Part shown: positions 17,686-25,206 of the stretch, in pieces
How positions within the stretch are numbered: position 1 is the first letter of the stretch
Layout: every line of letters starts with the position of its first letter
NCBI RefSeq assembly: GCF_009687865.1
Contig: NZ_BLAE01000019.1
Span: 29,104 to 93,103, forward strand
Length of the DNA stretch: 64,000 nucleotides
DNA from: Acrocarpospora macrocephala
GTDB taxonomy: Bacteria; Actinomycetota; Actinomycetes; Streptosporangiales; Streptosporangiaceae
Reading direction: 5' to 3'
Made by a program: the position numbers and the translations under genes
Notes under the pieces: model-generated
Databases searched by the model: none
What the model saw: only the letters and a program-made list of their open reading frames with translations
Told to the model about the DNA's origin: nothing

Positions 17686-18162
17686 ATGAACCCTGATCTT
17701 GATCTGGCCCTGGAGCGGGTCATCCGCGCCCCGCGGGCCGTTGTGTGGGGCGCGTGGACAGATCCGTCCCGCTTTGAGAAGTGGTGGGTCCCTGCTCCGG
17801 CCGTGTGCCGCGTGGACCGGCTGGACGTCCGGCCCGGCGGTGCGTTCGTGACGCGGCTGAGCGAGGACGGGAGGGAGTTCGTTCCGCACATGAACGCGAG
17901 CTTCCTCGTCGTCGACGAACTGGAGCGGATCGTGTTCACGAACGCGATCGACAGCGCCTGGCGCCCCGCGAATCCCGCGCCGGTCCCCATGACTGCTGAG
18001 ATCACGCTGAGCGATCACCCGGACGGAACGGACTACCGGGTCATCGTCCGGCACGGCGACCCGGCCGCCCGCGCCCGCCACGAGGAACTCGGCTTCGCCG
18101 AAGGCTGGGGCTCGGTCACCAAGCAACTCGCCGGGGTCGCGGAGAGCCAGGCCGTGCGATGA
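17686..18162 (+). CDS. SRPBCC (AHSA1-like) domain protein
   Basis: 158 residues. The motif LERVIRAPRAVVWGAWTDP at the N-terminus and FEKWWVP are typical of the AHSA1/START-like fold, which encloses a hydrophobic ligand pocket. In related actinobacteria this gene lies directly behind the arsR seen at 15615, often with the ATG overlapping. Here the IscB element intervenes and the gene may now depend on read-through or element promoters. The end overlaps the reductase gene by 4 bases (ATGA). Confidence 0.85.
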   Translation: MNPDLDLALERVIRAPRAVVWGAWTDPSRFEKWWVPAPAVCRVDRLDVRPGGAFVTRLSEDGREFVPHMNASFLVVDELERIVFTNAIDSAWRPANPAPVPMTAEITLSDHPDGTDYRVIVRHGDPAARARHEELGFAEGWGSVTKQLAGVAESQAVR

Positions 18163-18785
18163 AGATCTCTCTCATGGAGTTCGTCACCCTCGACGGGGTC
18201 TGCCAGGGCCCCGGCTCGCCGACCGAGGATACGAGCGACGGCTTCACTCGGGGCGGCTGGCTCGTTCCCTACCTGGACGAACTCTTCGTCCGGCGGACCT
18301 CGGAGTGGCTGGATCTCGCCGACGGTCTGCTGCATGGGCGGCGAACCTACGAGGCGTTCGCCCGGGACTGGCCGCAGATCACCGACCCGGACGACCCGTT
18401 CACCAAGCGGATGAACTCACTACCGAAATACGTGGTGACCAACACCCTCACCGAGGGGAGCTGGCACCCGACGACCGTGCTCCGCGGCGACCCGATCCAG
18501 ACCGTCGGGGAACTCAAGGCGCGGCCAGGACGGGAACTCCAGATCCACGGGAGCGCGCGACTCGGCAACGCCCTGCTGGCGGCGGGCCTCGTCGACACGC
18601 TCCGGCTCGTCGTCGCCCCAACCGTGATCGGTTCCGGGCGGCGCCTGCTCGACCACCCGAGCGGACCCGTCGGCCTCCAACTCGTCCGCCACGAAGTGAC
18701 GGCGAATGGCCTGCTGCTGCTCCAGTACGAGACCGTCGGCGCCGCCCCGGTGGGGGAATACGAGGGCGTCACGGCCTTTGTCTAG
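18159..18785 (+). CDS. Dihydrofolate-reductase-family (RibD C-terminal) protein
   Basis: 208 residues. It starts MKISLMEFVTLDGVCQGPGS, with LLHGRRTYEAFARDWP and the NADP-site-like LQIHGSARLGNALL, all typical of the RibD-C/YwjB-like reductase family. It is probably a NADPH-dependent reductase of unknown substrate. It is translationally coupled to the SRPBCC gene, so the original operon was arsR, SRPBCC, reductase. A remnant of another family member lies at 15350. Confidence 0.85.
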   Translation: MKISLMEFVTLDGVCQGPGSPTEDTSDGFTRGGWLVPYLDELFVRRTSEWLDLADGLLHGRRTYEAFARDWPQITDPDDPFTKRMNSLPKYVVTNTLTEGSWHPTTVLRGDPIQTVGELKARPGRELQIHGSARLGNALLAAGLVDTLRLVVAPTVIGSGRRLLDHPSGPVGLQLVRHEVTANGLLLLQYETVGAAPVGEYEGVTAFV

Positions 18786-19015
18786 TGCGGTGACTACTTA
18801 GGTTCACCGGGTCATTGCAGGCCGTATGGCCTGCGCTGTTTGATGCCTGCCTTCCCTGTCGGTACCGGCCCGATCGGTACCGACACATGGAGGAGCGCAT
18901 GGCTGAGCCCGTCAGAGCCCGGCGATTAACCGACGCCGAAGGACAGGCAGATCCTGCGCCGCGGCAAGATCTCCTTCCAGCGGACCCGCACCTGGAAGGA
19001 GTCCACCTACTGTAG
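18782..19015 (+). mobile_element. IS630-family remnant, left copy
   Basis: Begins with CTAGTGCGGTGACT at the reductase stop. From 18899 it encodes the IS630 transposase N-terminus MAEPVRARRLTDAEGQ, then jumps (with a frameshift, from about 18946) to the central part ILRRGKISFQRTRTWKEST. The catalytic DDE region is missing. A further 43 bases are inserted after the first 14 relative to the right-hand copy. Non-functional. Confidence 0.75.
18839..18948. repeat. 110-bp inverted repeat, left arm (partner 19952-20061)
   Basis: TTTGATGCCTGCCTTC through AGGACAGGC is repeated almost perfectly in inverse orientation at 19952-20061. Differences include one base in the CCTTC-CTGTC segment and GAAGG versus GGAGG. 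It contains the inner palindrome GGTACCG-GCCCGAT-CGGTACC. The arms are the ends and first codons of two IS630 copies. Confidence 0.85.
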
Positions 19016-19033
19016 CGATTGGCGACTGACGTA

Positions 19034-19462
19034 TTAGGCGGGGCGGGTCTCTGACGTGCAGCTCCATGAGCCGTTATTGTTCACGCAGGTTGTGACCGTG
19101 TAGGTGCCGTTACCGTTTACCTCCACCCCGACTTTGAAATCTGGGCCAATGTAGACCGTGTATATACTGGAGAGAAAGGCGTCGAGCGTGTGTGTCACCT
19201 CGAAGGCGCCTTCCCCGTCGTAGTCGCCGAATTCCCCCCTCATGACCCGCCTGGCGAATTCTTCAGCGGACATCGTCCTGCTGTCGTCTACGGCATACAC
19301 GGCCGTCACCCCCGAACCGGCGAGAGTTCCCCTCCCCCCGTTCTCCCAGAGTTGCCGGTAGGTGATGGTGGTGTCCGCGTGCGCCGGAATCGCGGGCACG
19401 GACATCGCCGTGATGCCCAGAGCCGCGCCCATGAACAGCCCAAAGAGCTTAGTTCTTTTCAT
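19034..19462 (-). CDS. Small secreted protein of unknown function
   Basis: 142 residues with a clear Sec signal peptide (MKRTKLFGLFMGAALG..., cleavage near AHA-DTT, about residue 30). The mature part is about 112 residues, acidic, with two cysteines near the C-terminus (CVNNNGSWSC) that could form a disulfide. GGGGAG precedes the ATG at 19462; an upstream in-frame ATG at 19519 is less likely. It lies between two inverted IS630 remnants and has lower GC than its neighbours, suggesting acquired cargo. No family recognised. Confidence 0.7.
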   Translation of the reverse strand: MKRTKLFGLFMGAALGITAMSVPAIPAHADTTITYRQLWENGGRGTLAGSGVTAVYAVDDSRTMSAEEFARRVMRGEFGDYDGEGAFEVTHTLDAFLSSIYTVYIGPDFKVGVEVNGNGTYTVTTCVNNNGSWSCTSETRPA

Positions 19463-19671
19463 GACTCCCCTTGTTTGTCTTGCGCTTTGGTTGAGCGCCC
19501 CTTTGGGACGTTTCGCCAACAGTCGTCATTTGGTCGCACCGTTGGACATGCCCATTACACGAAAGCTGGCTGAAGCGGCTCTGAAGTGACGCTGAAACCG
19601 TCCTGGATTCGAAGGGAGCCAGGTTGCGCAATCCTCGGGAGTTGCATTAGTGGGCGGAAAACCGCAGGCCG

Positions 19672-20013
19672 CTAGCACCTGCCGGGGTAGAGCTGGTCCA
19701 GCCCGATCAGGGCCACACCGGTCCGGACGTCGACGCGGAGCTCCTCGGTGAATCCCGCTCTGGAACGACACGCGAGAACGGTGTCCCGAGTGTCGAAGCC
19801 TTTGACCGCGAGAAGGTCGCGTGCCCGGGCCAGCCGCTGGAGATGACCGTGTCCCATCACCTCGCCCCACTTGGCCTCGCCCAATGACAGGATGCGACGC
19901 GGCTCGTTGGAATCCTGGTCATGGTTACCTCGCCGAACCAGGCGTTGCAGCGCCTGTCCTCCGGCGTCGGTTAATCGCCGGGCTCTGACGGGCTCAGCCA
20001 TGCGCTCCTCCAT
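19672..20013 (-). pseudogene. IS630 N-terminus joined to the C-terminus of a DUF234-type ATPase
   Basis: The first about 25 residues (MAEPVRARRLTDAGGQALQR) are IS630 transposase. From LSLGEAKWGEVMG onward the frame continues as ILSLGEAKWG...RLARARDLLA, the C-terminal nuclease-like segment (DUF234) of archaeal-type AAA ATPases. The P-loop domain is absent. This looks like an IS insertion followed by deletion inside an ATPase gene, leaving a chimeric remnant. Confidence 0.65.
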
Positions 20014-20074
20014 GTGTCGGTACCGATCGGGCCGGTACCGACAGTGAAGGCAGGCATCAAAGTCACCGCACTAG
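19952..20074 (-). mobile_element. IS630-family remnant, right copy
   Basis: The inverse of the left copy, ending AGTCACCGCACTAG at 20061-20074. It has no catalytic region. With the left copy it brackets the secreted-protein gene and the ATPase remnant over 1.29 kb, resembling a decayed composite transposon. Confidence 0.7.
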
Positions 20075-20093
20075 TGGGGCAAAGCCGCGTCTG

Positions 20094-20798
20094 TTAGGGC
20101 AGGACCGCTGAGAGGCGTTCCTGGCGGAGGCGGTCGTACCAAGTGTCGTCCATGGTGGGGAGGGGGCCGACGGCCCAGCGGAGGAGGAGGTCGGCGAGGC
20201 CGGGGTTGCGGGCGAGGGCGGGGCCGTGGAGGTAGGTGCCGATGATTTTGCCTGCGTGGCAGCCCTCAGTGCCGTCGCCGTTGCCGGTGCCGACGATGGT
20301 CTTGGAGAGGGGTTTCACACCGGGGCCGAGATGGGTGACGCCCATGTGGTTCTCGAAGCCGGTCAGGGTGGGGACGCCGAGTTCGGGGTCGACGTCGGCG
20401 GCGAGTTCGCCGACGGAACGGCGCTCGCCCCGGCTGGAGCTGATGTCGAGGAGGCCGATGCCGGGCACGGGCTGGCCTTCCTCGCCGCCGAAGACCGACC
20501 CCATGATCTGGTAGCCGGCGCAGACGGCGAGCAGGGCGGCGCCGCGCTCGATGGCGCGGTGCAGGCCGCCGTCGCGGCGCAGGCGTTCGGCGCCCAGGAT
20601 CTGCGGCCGGTCCTCGCCGCCGCCGATCAGGTAGATGTCGCCCTGCTCGGGCACCTGGTCGGAGGAGCGCACGTGCACGGTCTCAACGGGGATCCCCCGC
20701 CGCCGAGCCCGCTGCTCCAGCACCAGCACATTCCCCTGATCCCCATAAGTACTCAACAAATCTGGATAAATCCAGACAATTCGCAAGCTACTCTGCAC
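20094..20798 (-). CDS. gatD: Lipid II isoglutaminyl synthase, glutamine amidotransferase subunit GatD
   Basis: 234 residues from GTG 20798, the start giving the family N-terminus LRIVWIYPDLLSTYGD. It is a class I glutaminase of cobyric-acid-synthase type: nucleophile Cys in LLAVCAGYQIMG and catalytic His in IGTYLHGPAL. It supplies ammonia to MurT to amidate the D-Glu of lipid II to D-isoglutamine, needed for peptidoglycan cross-linking. It overlaps the murT 3' end by 11 bases, so the two are translationally coupled. Confidence 0.9.
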   Translation of the reverse strand: MQSSLRIVWIYPDLLSTYGDQGNVLVLEQRARRRGIPVETVHVRSSDQVPEQGDIYLIGGGEDRPQILGAERLRRDGGLHRAIERGAALLAVCAGYQIMGSVFGGEEGQPVPGIGLLDISSSRGERRSVGELAADVDPELGVPTLTGFENHMGVTHLGPGVKPLSKTIVGTGNGDGTEGCHAGKIIGTYLHGPALARNPGLADLLLRWAVGPLPTMDDTWYDRLRQERLSAVLP

Positions 20799-22017
20799 GG
20801 CCGAACTCCGTCCGGATCGCCTGGAAGGCGGTGTAGTTGGCGATGACGTCAATCTCCCCCGGCGGCAACGCGTCGACCGCCTGGGTAAAGGAGTCACGAA
20901 GAGTGAACGGCACCTCGGCCACGTCAAGCCGGAGCGCCAGATCCAGCCGCCGCTCCCCGGTCACCTGCACCGGACGCCCGTTCAGGATGCGATAGTCCAC
21001 ATCCCACAACCACGACGTGTCCCGCCCGTCAGGCCCCTGCGCGTTGACCGACAGGATGATCGGCCGCGCCGCGCTGGACACGTCGAAGGCCTCCAGCCAC
21101 CCGGCCGGATTCTTGGCCAGCAGCAGCCGCAACGACCGCCCGTCCCGCTCCACCGTCGTGTACCGCCCGGCCACCGAGGTGACCTCCCGCAGCCGGGGCA
21201 GCGCCTGATGCGGCGCGAGCCCGAAGGCTTCCGCGGTCGCCAGCGCGATGGCCGCGTTGGACCGGTTGGCCAACCCGGGCAGCTTCAGGTTGAGCCGCCA
21301 GCGCTCCCCCCGGGGATCGATCACGTCCTCGTCGTCGAGCACCCAGTTGGGCTCCGGCCGGTGGAACGTGCACTCCCGGCAGGCCCAGTCCGCCGCCTTA
21401 CGATCCAGCGGCCCGCCACATTCGGGACAGCACCAGGAGTCCTCCCGCCACCGCTGCCCCCCGGCCACCCAGGTCACCCGGGCCGCCGTGGACGCCCCCC
21501 AGGTCACCAGCGGATCGTCGCAGTTGGCGATCACATGCGCCGGTTTCCCGTCCAGCGCCCGCCGCCACTTCTGCGCCAGCAGCCAGATCTCGGCCGCCCG
21601 GTCCATCTGGTCCCTGCTCAGGTTCATCAGCACCACGACCCCGGCCTCGGTCGTGTCGAGCACCTCCGGCAGGTACTTCTCGTCCACCTCCAGCACCGCA
21701 TACGGCGCCGCCTTGTTCGACGACAACGCGGACACGTGCCCGGCGGGCATGTTGGCCCCGAAGGCGTTGCTGGCCACATCGCCCAGCTCGCGCAGGGCGG
21801 CGGTGATCAGCCGGGTGGTGGTGGTCTTCCCGTTGGTGGCGCTGACCAGGGCCAGCCGCCGGTCGGCGGCCAGCTTCCGCAGCAGGTCGGGTTCGAGCAG
21901 CAGCCCCACCCGGCCCCCGATCACCGATCCGTCGCCGCGCCCGGTGGCCCGGGACAGGGTCGCGGCCGTCCGCCCGAGGGCACTGGCGAGCTGCGCCCGC
22001 AGCGGCAACTGGCTCAC
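20788..22017 (-). CDS. murT: Lipid II isoglutaminyl synthase, Mur ligase subunit MurT
   Basis: 409 residues. Mur-ligase ATP site ATNGKTTTTRL, the central domain with LEVDEKYLPEV, a Cys4 zinc ribbon unique to MurT (CCPEC...CREC, about 198-220) and the C-terminal DUF1727 region (DVDYRIL...IANYTAFQAIR). It activates the D-Glu carboxylate of lipid II with ATP and amidates it with ammonia from GatD. Start at GTG 22017. The pair is conserved in Gram-positives and often essential. Confidence 0.92.
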   Translation of the reverse strand: MSQLPLRAQLASALGRTAATLSRATGRGDGSVIGGRVGLLLEPDLLRKLAADRRLALVSATNGKTTTTRLITAALRELGDVASNAFGANMPAGHVSALSSNKAAPYAVLEVDEKYLPEVLDTTEAGVVVLMNLSRDQMDRAAEIWLLAQKWRRALDGKPAHVIANCDDPLVTWGASTAARVTWVAGGQRWREDSWCCPECGGPLDRKAADWACRECTFHRPEPNWVLDDEDVIDPRGERWRLNLKLPGLANRSNAAIALATAEAFGLAPHQALPRLREVTSVAGRYTTVERDGRSLRLLLAKNPAGWLEAFDVSSAARPIILSVNAQGPDGRDTSWLWDVDYRILNGRPVQVTGERRLDLALRLDVAEVPFTLRDSFTQAVDALPPGEIDVIANYTAFQAIRTEFGRAE

Positions 22018-22072
22018 GGGGCCCTCTCCTCATCGCGCTGGCTCATGCCGAGATCTTAGCCGCGCCAGAAGG

Positions 22073-25000
22073 TCAAGAAACGGGTGCCTCGGCGAAGGAC
22101 AGCTCGGCGGGGGTGTCCCCGTCGAACGGCAGCACGAACCGGCGCGGCCAGGACAGCACCGTCTCCAGCCAGCCCGCCCCCATCGTCTGGGCGACGTGCC
22201 GGATCCGCTCCCGGGGTTCGACCCCGATGGCGACCGTGACGATGTCCTTCTGGATGCCCTCGTGCTCGTCGTCGCCGAGGATGACCCGCCAGGCCAGCGC
22301 CCGGTTCCGGTCCACCTCCATGGACAGCGGATGGTGCCGCAACGCCTTGGCCCGATGCCCGAGCAGCTCGGTCCGCCCCGAGGTCTCCATCCCGCCGTTC
22401 ACCCCCTGATGCGCGTACGGCCGGCCCGACGCGTCCGTCCCGAACAGCGCGTACTCCATGGTCGGCGCGGGGCTGCGCAGGTTCGGCGCCGGATGCCCGA
22501 ACGGGAACAGCCGGTCGACCTCGTGCAGCCACCGGATCTGCGGGATCACCCAGGCGGGCCCCGGCCGGTCCCCGGCGGCCATCGGCGGCGTCTCGGTCGC
22601 GGCCCCGAGCAGCCCGGCGGCCACCTCGGCGGCCTTCTCGGTCAGCAGCGTCGGGTCGAACCAGGTGCGCAGCGACCACGCCCGCCGCGCCACGCTCCGC
22701 TCCACCAGCGTGGCCAGCAGGCACTCCCGCCGCCGCGGCGGCAGCTCCGCCCAGATGTCGGCGAGGATGCGCGGCACCCCCGGCAGCGAACGGTTGGCCA
22801 CGAACGACAGCAGCACCGTGTCCGTCCAGATCCGCAGCCACGCCCATTCCGGCGCCCCGGCCAGCAGGTCGGCCTCGCGCACCTCGAACAGCGTGCACGC
22901 CTTCCCCGTACGGCATTCGCGCCCGCACGCCGCCGACCGCCGCCCGCAGATCGGCGGGGTGGGCCCGAGCAGCACCTGCTCCCGGTCCTCTCCCAGCGGC
23001 ACCTGGACCCGCAGCGGCCGGTCCATCCCGTCGGCGAACACGGCGGCGAACCCCGGCTGCAGCGAGACGACCTGCCGGGACTGTTCCTCGCTCAGGTTCA
23101 TGGCCGCGCCCACCAGCTGCCGGTCGTCCTCGGCGGGCAGCCGGTGCATGACCTTCAGCGCGGTGTTCTTGACCACGTCGGAGACCAGCTTGGTGGGGAT
23201 CTGCTCGGCCACGATGATGCCCTCGCCGTACGCGCGACTCTCGGCCAGCATGCCGGCCAGCAGTTCGACGGCGTGGGTGGAGGCGCGCTGGGCGCCCCGG
23301 TCGCGGAGCAGCCGGTGCGCCTCCTCGATCACGATCACGTGCTGCAGGCCGCTGGACTTCTCCTGGCGGGCCCGCATGCGCAGGTGCTCCACGATCCGGA
23401 TGATCAGCGTGCCCATCAGGAACGCCTTGTCCTCGTCGTTGGCGACGTCCTCGATGGCGAGCACCACGTTGCGCTGGAGCAGGCCGCCGATGTCGGCCGG
23501 GTGACCGCCCTCGAAGAACCGCCCGGCGGAGCCGACCCGCAGCGAGCGCAGCCGCAGGGTGATGAAGCCTTCCACGTCGGCCTGGACCTCGTTGCCGTAC
23601 CCGATCTCCTGGATGACCTCCAGGGCGTGTTGCTGGAGCTGTTCCAGGGTCGGGATGGCGGGCTGCACGGCCGCGCCGGGGATGCCGCCGCCGGTGACGA
23701 CGTCCCAGCCGTTGGCCTCGTAGACGCGCTGCAGGGCCAGCGACATGATCTGCGGGAACGGCTCCTCGGCGTCGAAGGCGGCCATGAACAGGGCGCGGAC
23801 CATGTCGATGTGGGCCTGCACGGGGTAGCCGGGCTCGGGGGCGAGTGGGTTGACGCTGAACGGCACGTTGTCGGGGGACGAGGGGTTGATCACGGTCAGC
23901 GGAGCGTACTGCTCGACGCGGCCGGCCATGGCGGAGTATTCGGATTTGGCGGGTTCGATGGCCAGCCAGGGGATTCCGGCTCTGGTGAGCTGTTCGAGCA
24001 GGTGCCGTACGGTCTGGGATTTGCCGGAGCCGGTCGCGCCGGTGACGAAGGCGTGACGGTTCAGGGTGGCCAGGGGGACGCGGAAGGTGCCGACCGCGCG
24101 TTCCTGGCCGTCCATGATCGCACCCAGGTCGATCATCTCGCCGGTGGTGCTGTCGGCTTCGCTGGTGACGTCGAAGAAGCCGGTGTCCAGCACCCGTACG
24201 CCGGGGACCTCGCGCCGGGGCAGCCCGGCCAGGGCGGCGAGCGCGCCCGCCGTGGCGGCGAAGGGCGCGGCGGCGCTGTCGGTGGGGTCCTGGAAGTTGA
24301 CGTTGAGGGCTTCGCTGAAGCCGTAGACGGGCTCGACGGCATTCGGCCGGGCCGGGCCCGCCATGGCGCTGCGCAGCCGGTACGGATGGTGGCTCATCTC
24401 CACCGACCCCACCAGAACCGGAGCGATCTGCCGGAGTTCCTCGGGGCCTGCCGCTCCCGCCAGAACCCGGACATTCCACAGCCCGGCCTCGCGGAAGGCG
24501 TCCAGCTCCTGCATGCGGCGCTCGGCGCGCTCGGCGTCGTAGCGGGAACGTTCGGAGGCGTCGCCGTACTGGCGGAGCACGTTCAGCTGGGTGCGCAGGT
24601 GGGCGACCTCGGCGTCGAGCAGGTCGGTGGGCTCGGCCACGACCACCCAGCCGAACGGGCGGGACATCAGCGTGGTCAGGGTGGACTCGAACAGCGTCGG
24701 CTGCTTGGAGTCGTCGGGTTCGGGTTCACGGCGGCCGGCCAGCGGCGGCGCCTGGCGGCCGGGGCAGGGTGTCCAGACCAGGTCGGCGAGGTCGGCCAGC
24801 CAGTCGTCGCCGATCTCCACGCCGCGGGCGCCGCCGGGGAACAGCAGCGGCTGCGGCCCGGTGGGCACGACCTCGATCGTGGTGGCGGCCCGGCGCGGCG
24901 GGCGTGGCGGCGTCAGCGGCCCGGCGTTGGTGATCAGTTCGAGCGGCGCCCCGGAACCCCGGGACAGCCAGCCGATCACGAACGGCCGGTCCCGCTGCGC

Positions 25001-25117
25001 GGCGGAGAGAACCGCCGGCAGGACGTTGACGAAGTCCCACTCCGCCGACGACGTACGCGACGGTGCGGTGATCGCCTGAATTCGGTACCACGGCCCGCTC
25101 AGGGGGAACGGTTGCAT
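22073..25117 (-). CDS. HerA/VirB4-like P-loop ATPase
   Basis: 1014 residues. N-terminal beta-rich part (residues 1-300) with FVIGWLSRGSGAPLELI, then an ATPase core: Walker A TGATGSGKSQT (about 362-372), Walker B HVIVIEEAHRLL, and a sensor-like AEQIPTKL. A Cys cluster (CGRRSAACGRECRTGKAC) near residue 700 may bind zinc; the last 300 residues are unassigned. Family members are hexameric DNA-pumping motors in end resection, conjugation and some defence systems. AGAGGGG precedes the ATG. The next gene upstream on the same strand ends 89 bases away and is its likely partner. Confidence 0.78.
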   Translation of the reverse strand: MQPFPLSGPWYRIQAITAPSRTSSAEWDFVNVLPAVLSAAQRDRPFVIGWLSRGSGAPLELITNAGPLTPPRPPRRAATTIEVVPTGPQPLLFPGGARGVEIGDDWLADLADLVWTPCPGRQAPPLAGRREPEPDDSKQPTLFESTLTTLMSRPFGWVVVAEPTDLLDAEVAHLRTQLNVLRQYGDASERSRYDAERAERRMQELDAFREAGLWNVRVLAGAAGPEELRQIAPVLVGSVEMSHHPYRLRSAMAGPARPNAVEPVYGFSEALNVNFQDPTDSAAAPFAATAGALAALAGLPRREVPGVRVLDTGFFDVTSEADSTTGEMIDLGAIMDGQERAVGTFRVPLATLNRHAFVTGATGSGKSQTVRHLLEQLTRAGIPWLAIEPAKSEYSAMAGRVEQYAPLTVINPSSPDNVPFSVNPLAPEPGYPVQAHIDMVRALFMAAFDAEEPFPQIMSLALQRVYEANGWDVVTGGGIPGAAVQPAIPTLEQLQQHALEVIQEIGYGNEVQADVEGFITLRLRSLRVGSAGRFFEGGHPADIGGLLQRNVVLAIEDVANDEDKAFLMGTLIIRIVEHLRMRARQEKSSGLQHVIVIEEAHRLLRDRGAQRASTHAVELLAGMLAESRAYGEGIIVAEQIPTKLVSDVVKNTALKVMHRLPAEDDRQLVGAAMNLSEEQSRQVVSLQPGFAAVFADGMDRPLRVQVPLGEDREQVLLGPTPPICGRRSAACGRECRTGKACTLFEVREADLLAGAPEWAWLRIWTDTVLLSFVANRSLPGVPRILADIWAELPPRRRECLLATLVERSVARRAWSLRTWFDPTLLTEKAAEVAAGLLGAATETPPMAAGDRPGPAWVIPQIRWLHEVDRLFPFGHPAPNLRSPAPTMEYALFGTDASGRPYAHQGVNGGMETSGRTELLGHRAKALRHHPLSMEVDRNRALAWRVILGDDEHEGIQKDIVTVAIGVEPRERIRHVAQTMGAGWLETVLSWPRRFVLPFDGDTPAELSFAEAPVS

Positions 25118-25206
25118 GAGACCCCTCTCTCACAGGCTCTCAAGGTGCTTTGCTGATCATGGTCCCACGCCCATGTTGGCGAACCCGTTACCGTGCCTAT
25201 AGACGA

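Noticed and set aside
21248..25156. 1302-codon plus-strand ORF antisense to the murT and HerA-like genes
   Set aside because: Long antisense frames are common in high-GC DNA; the translation is low-complexity Arg/Gly/Pro and both minus-strand genes have clear family motifs.
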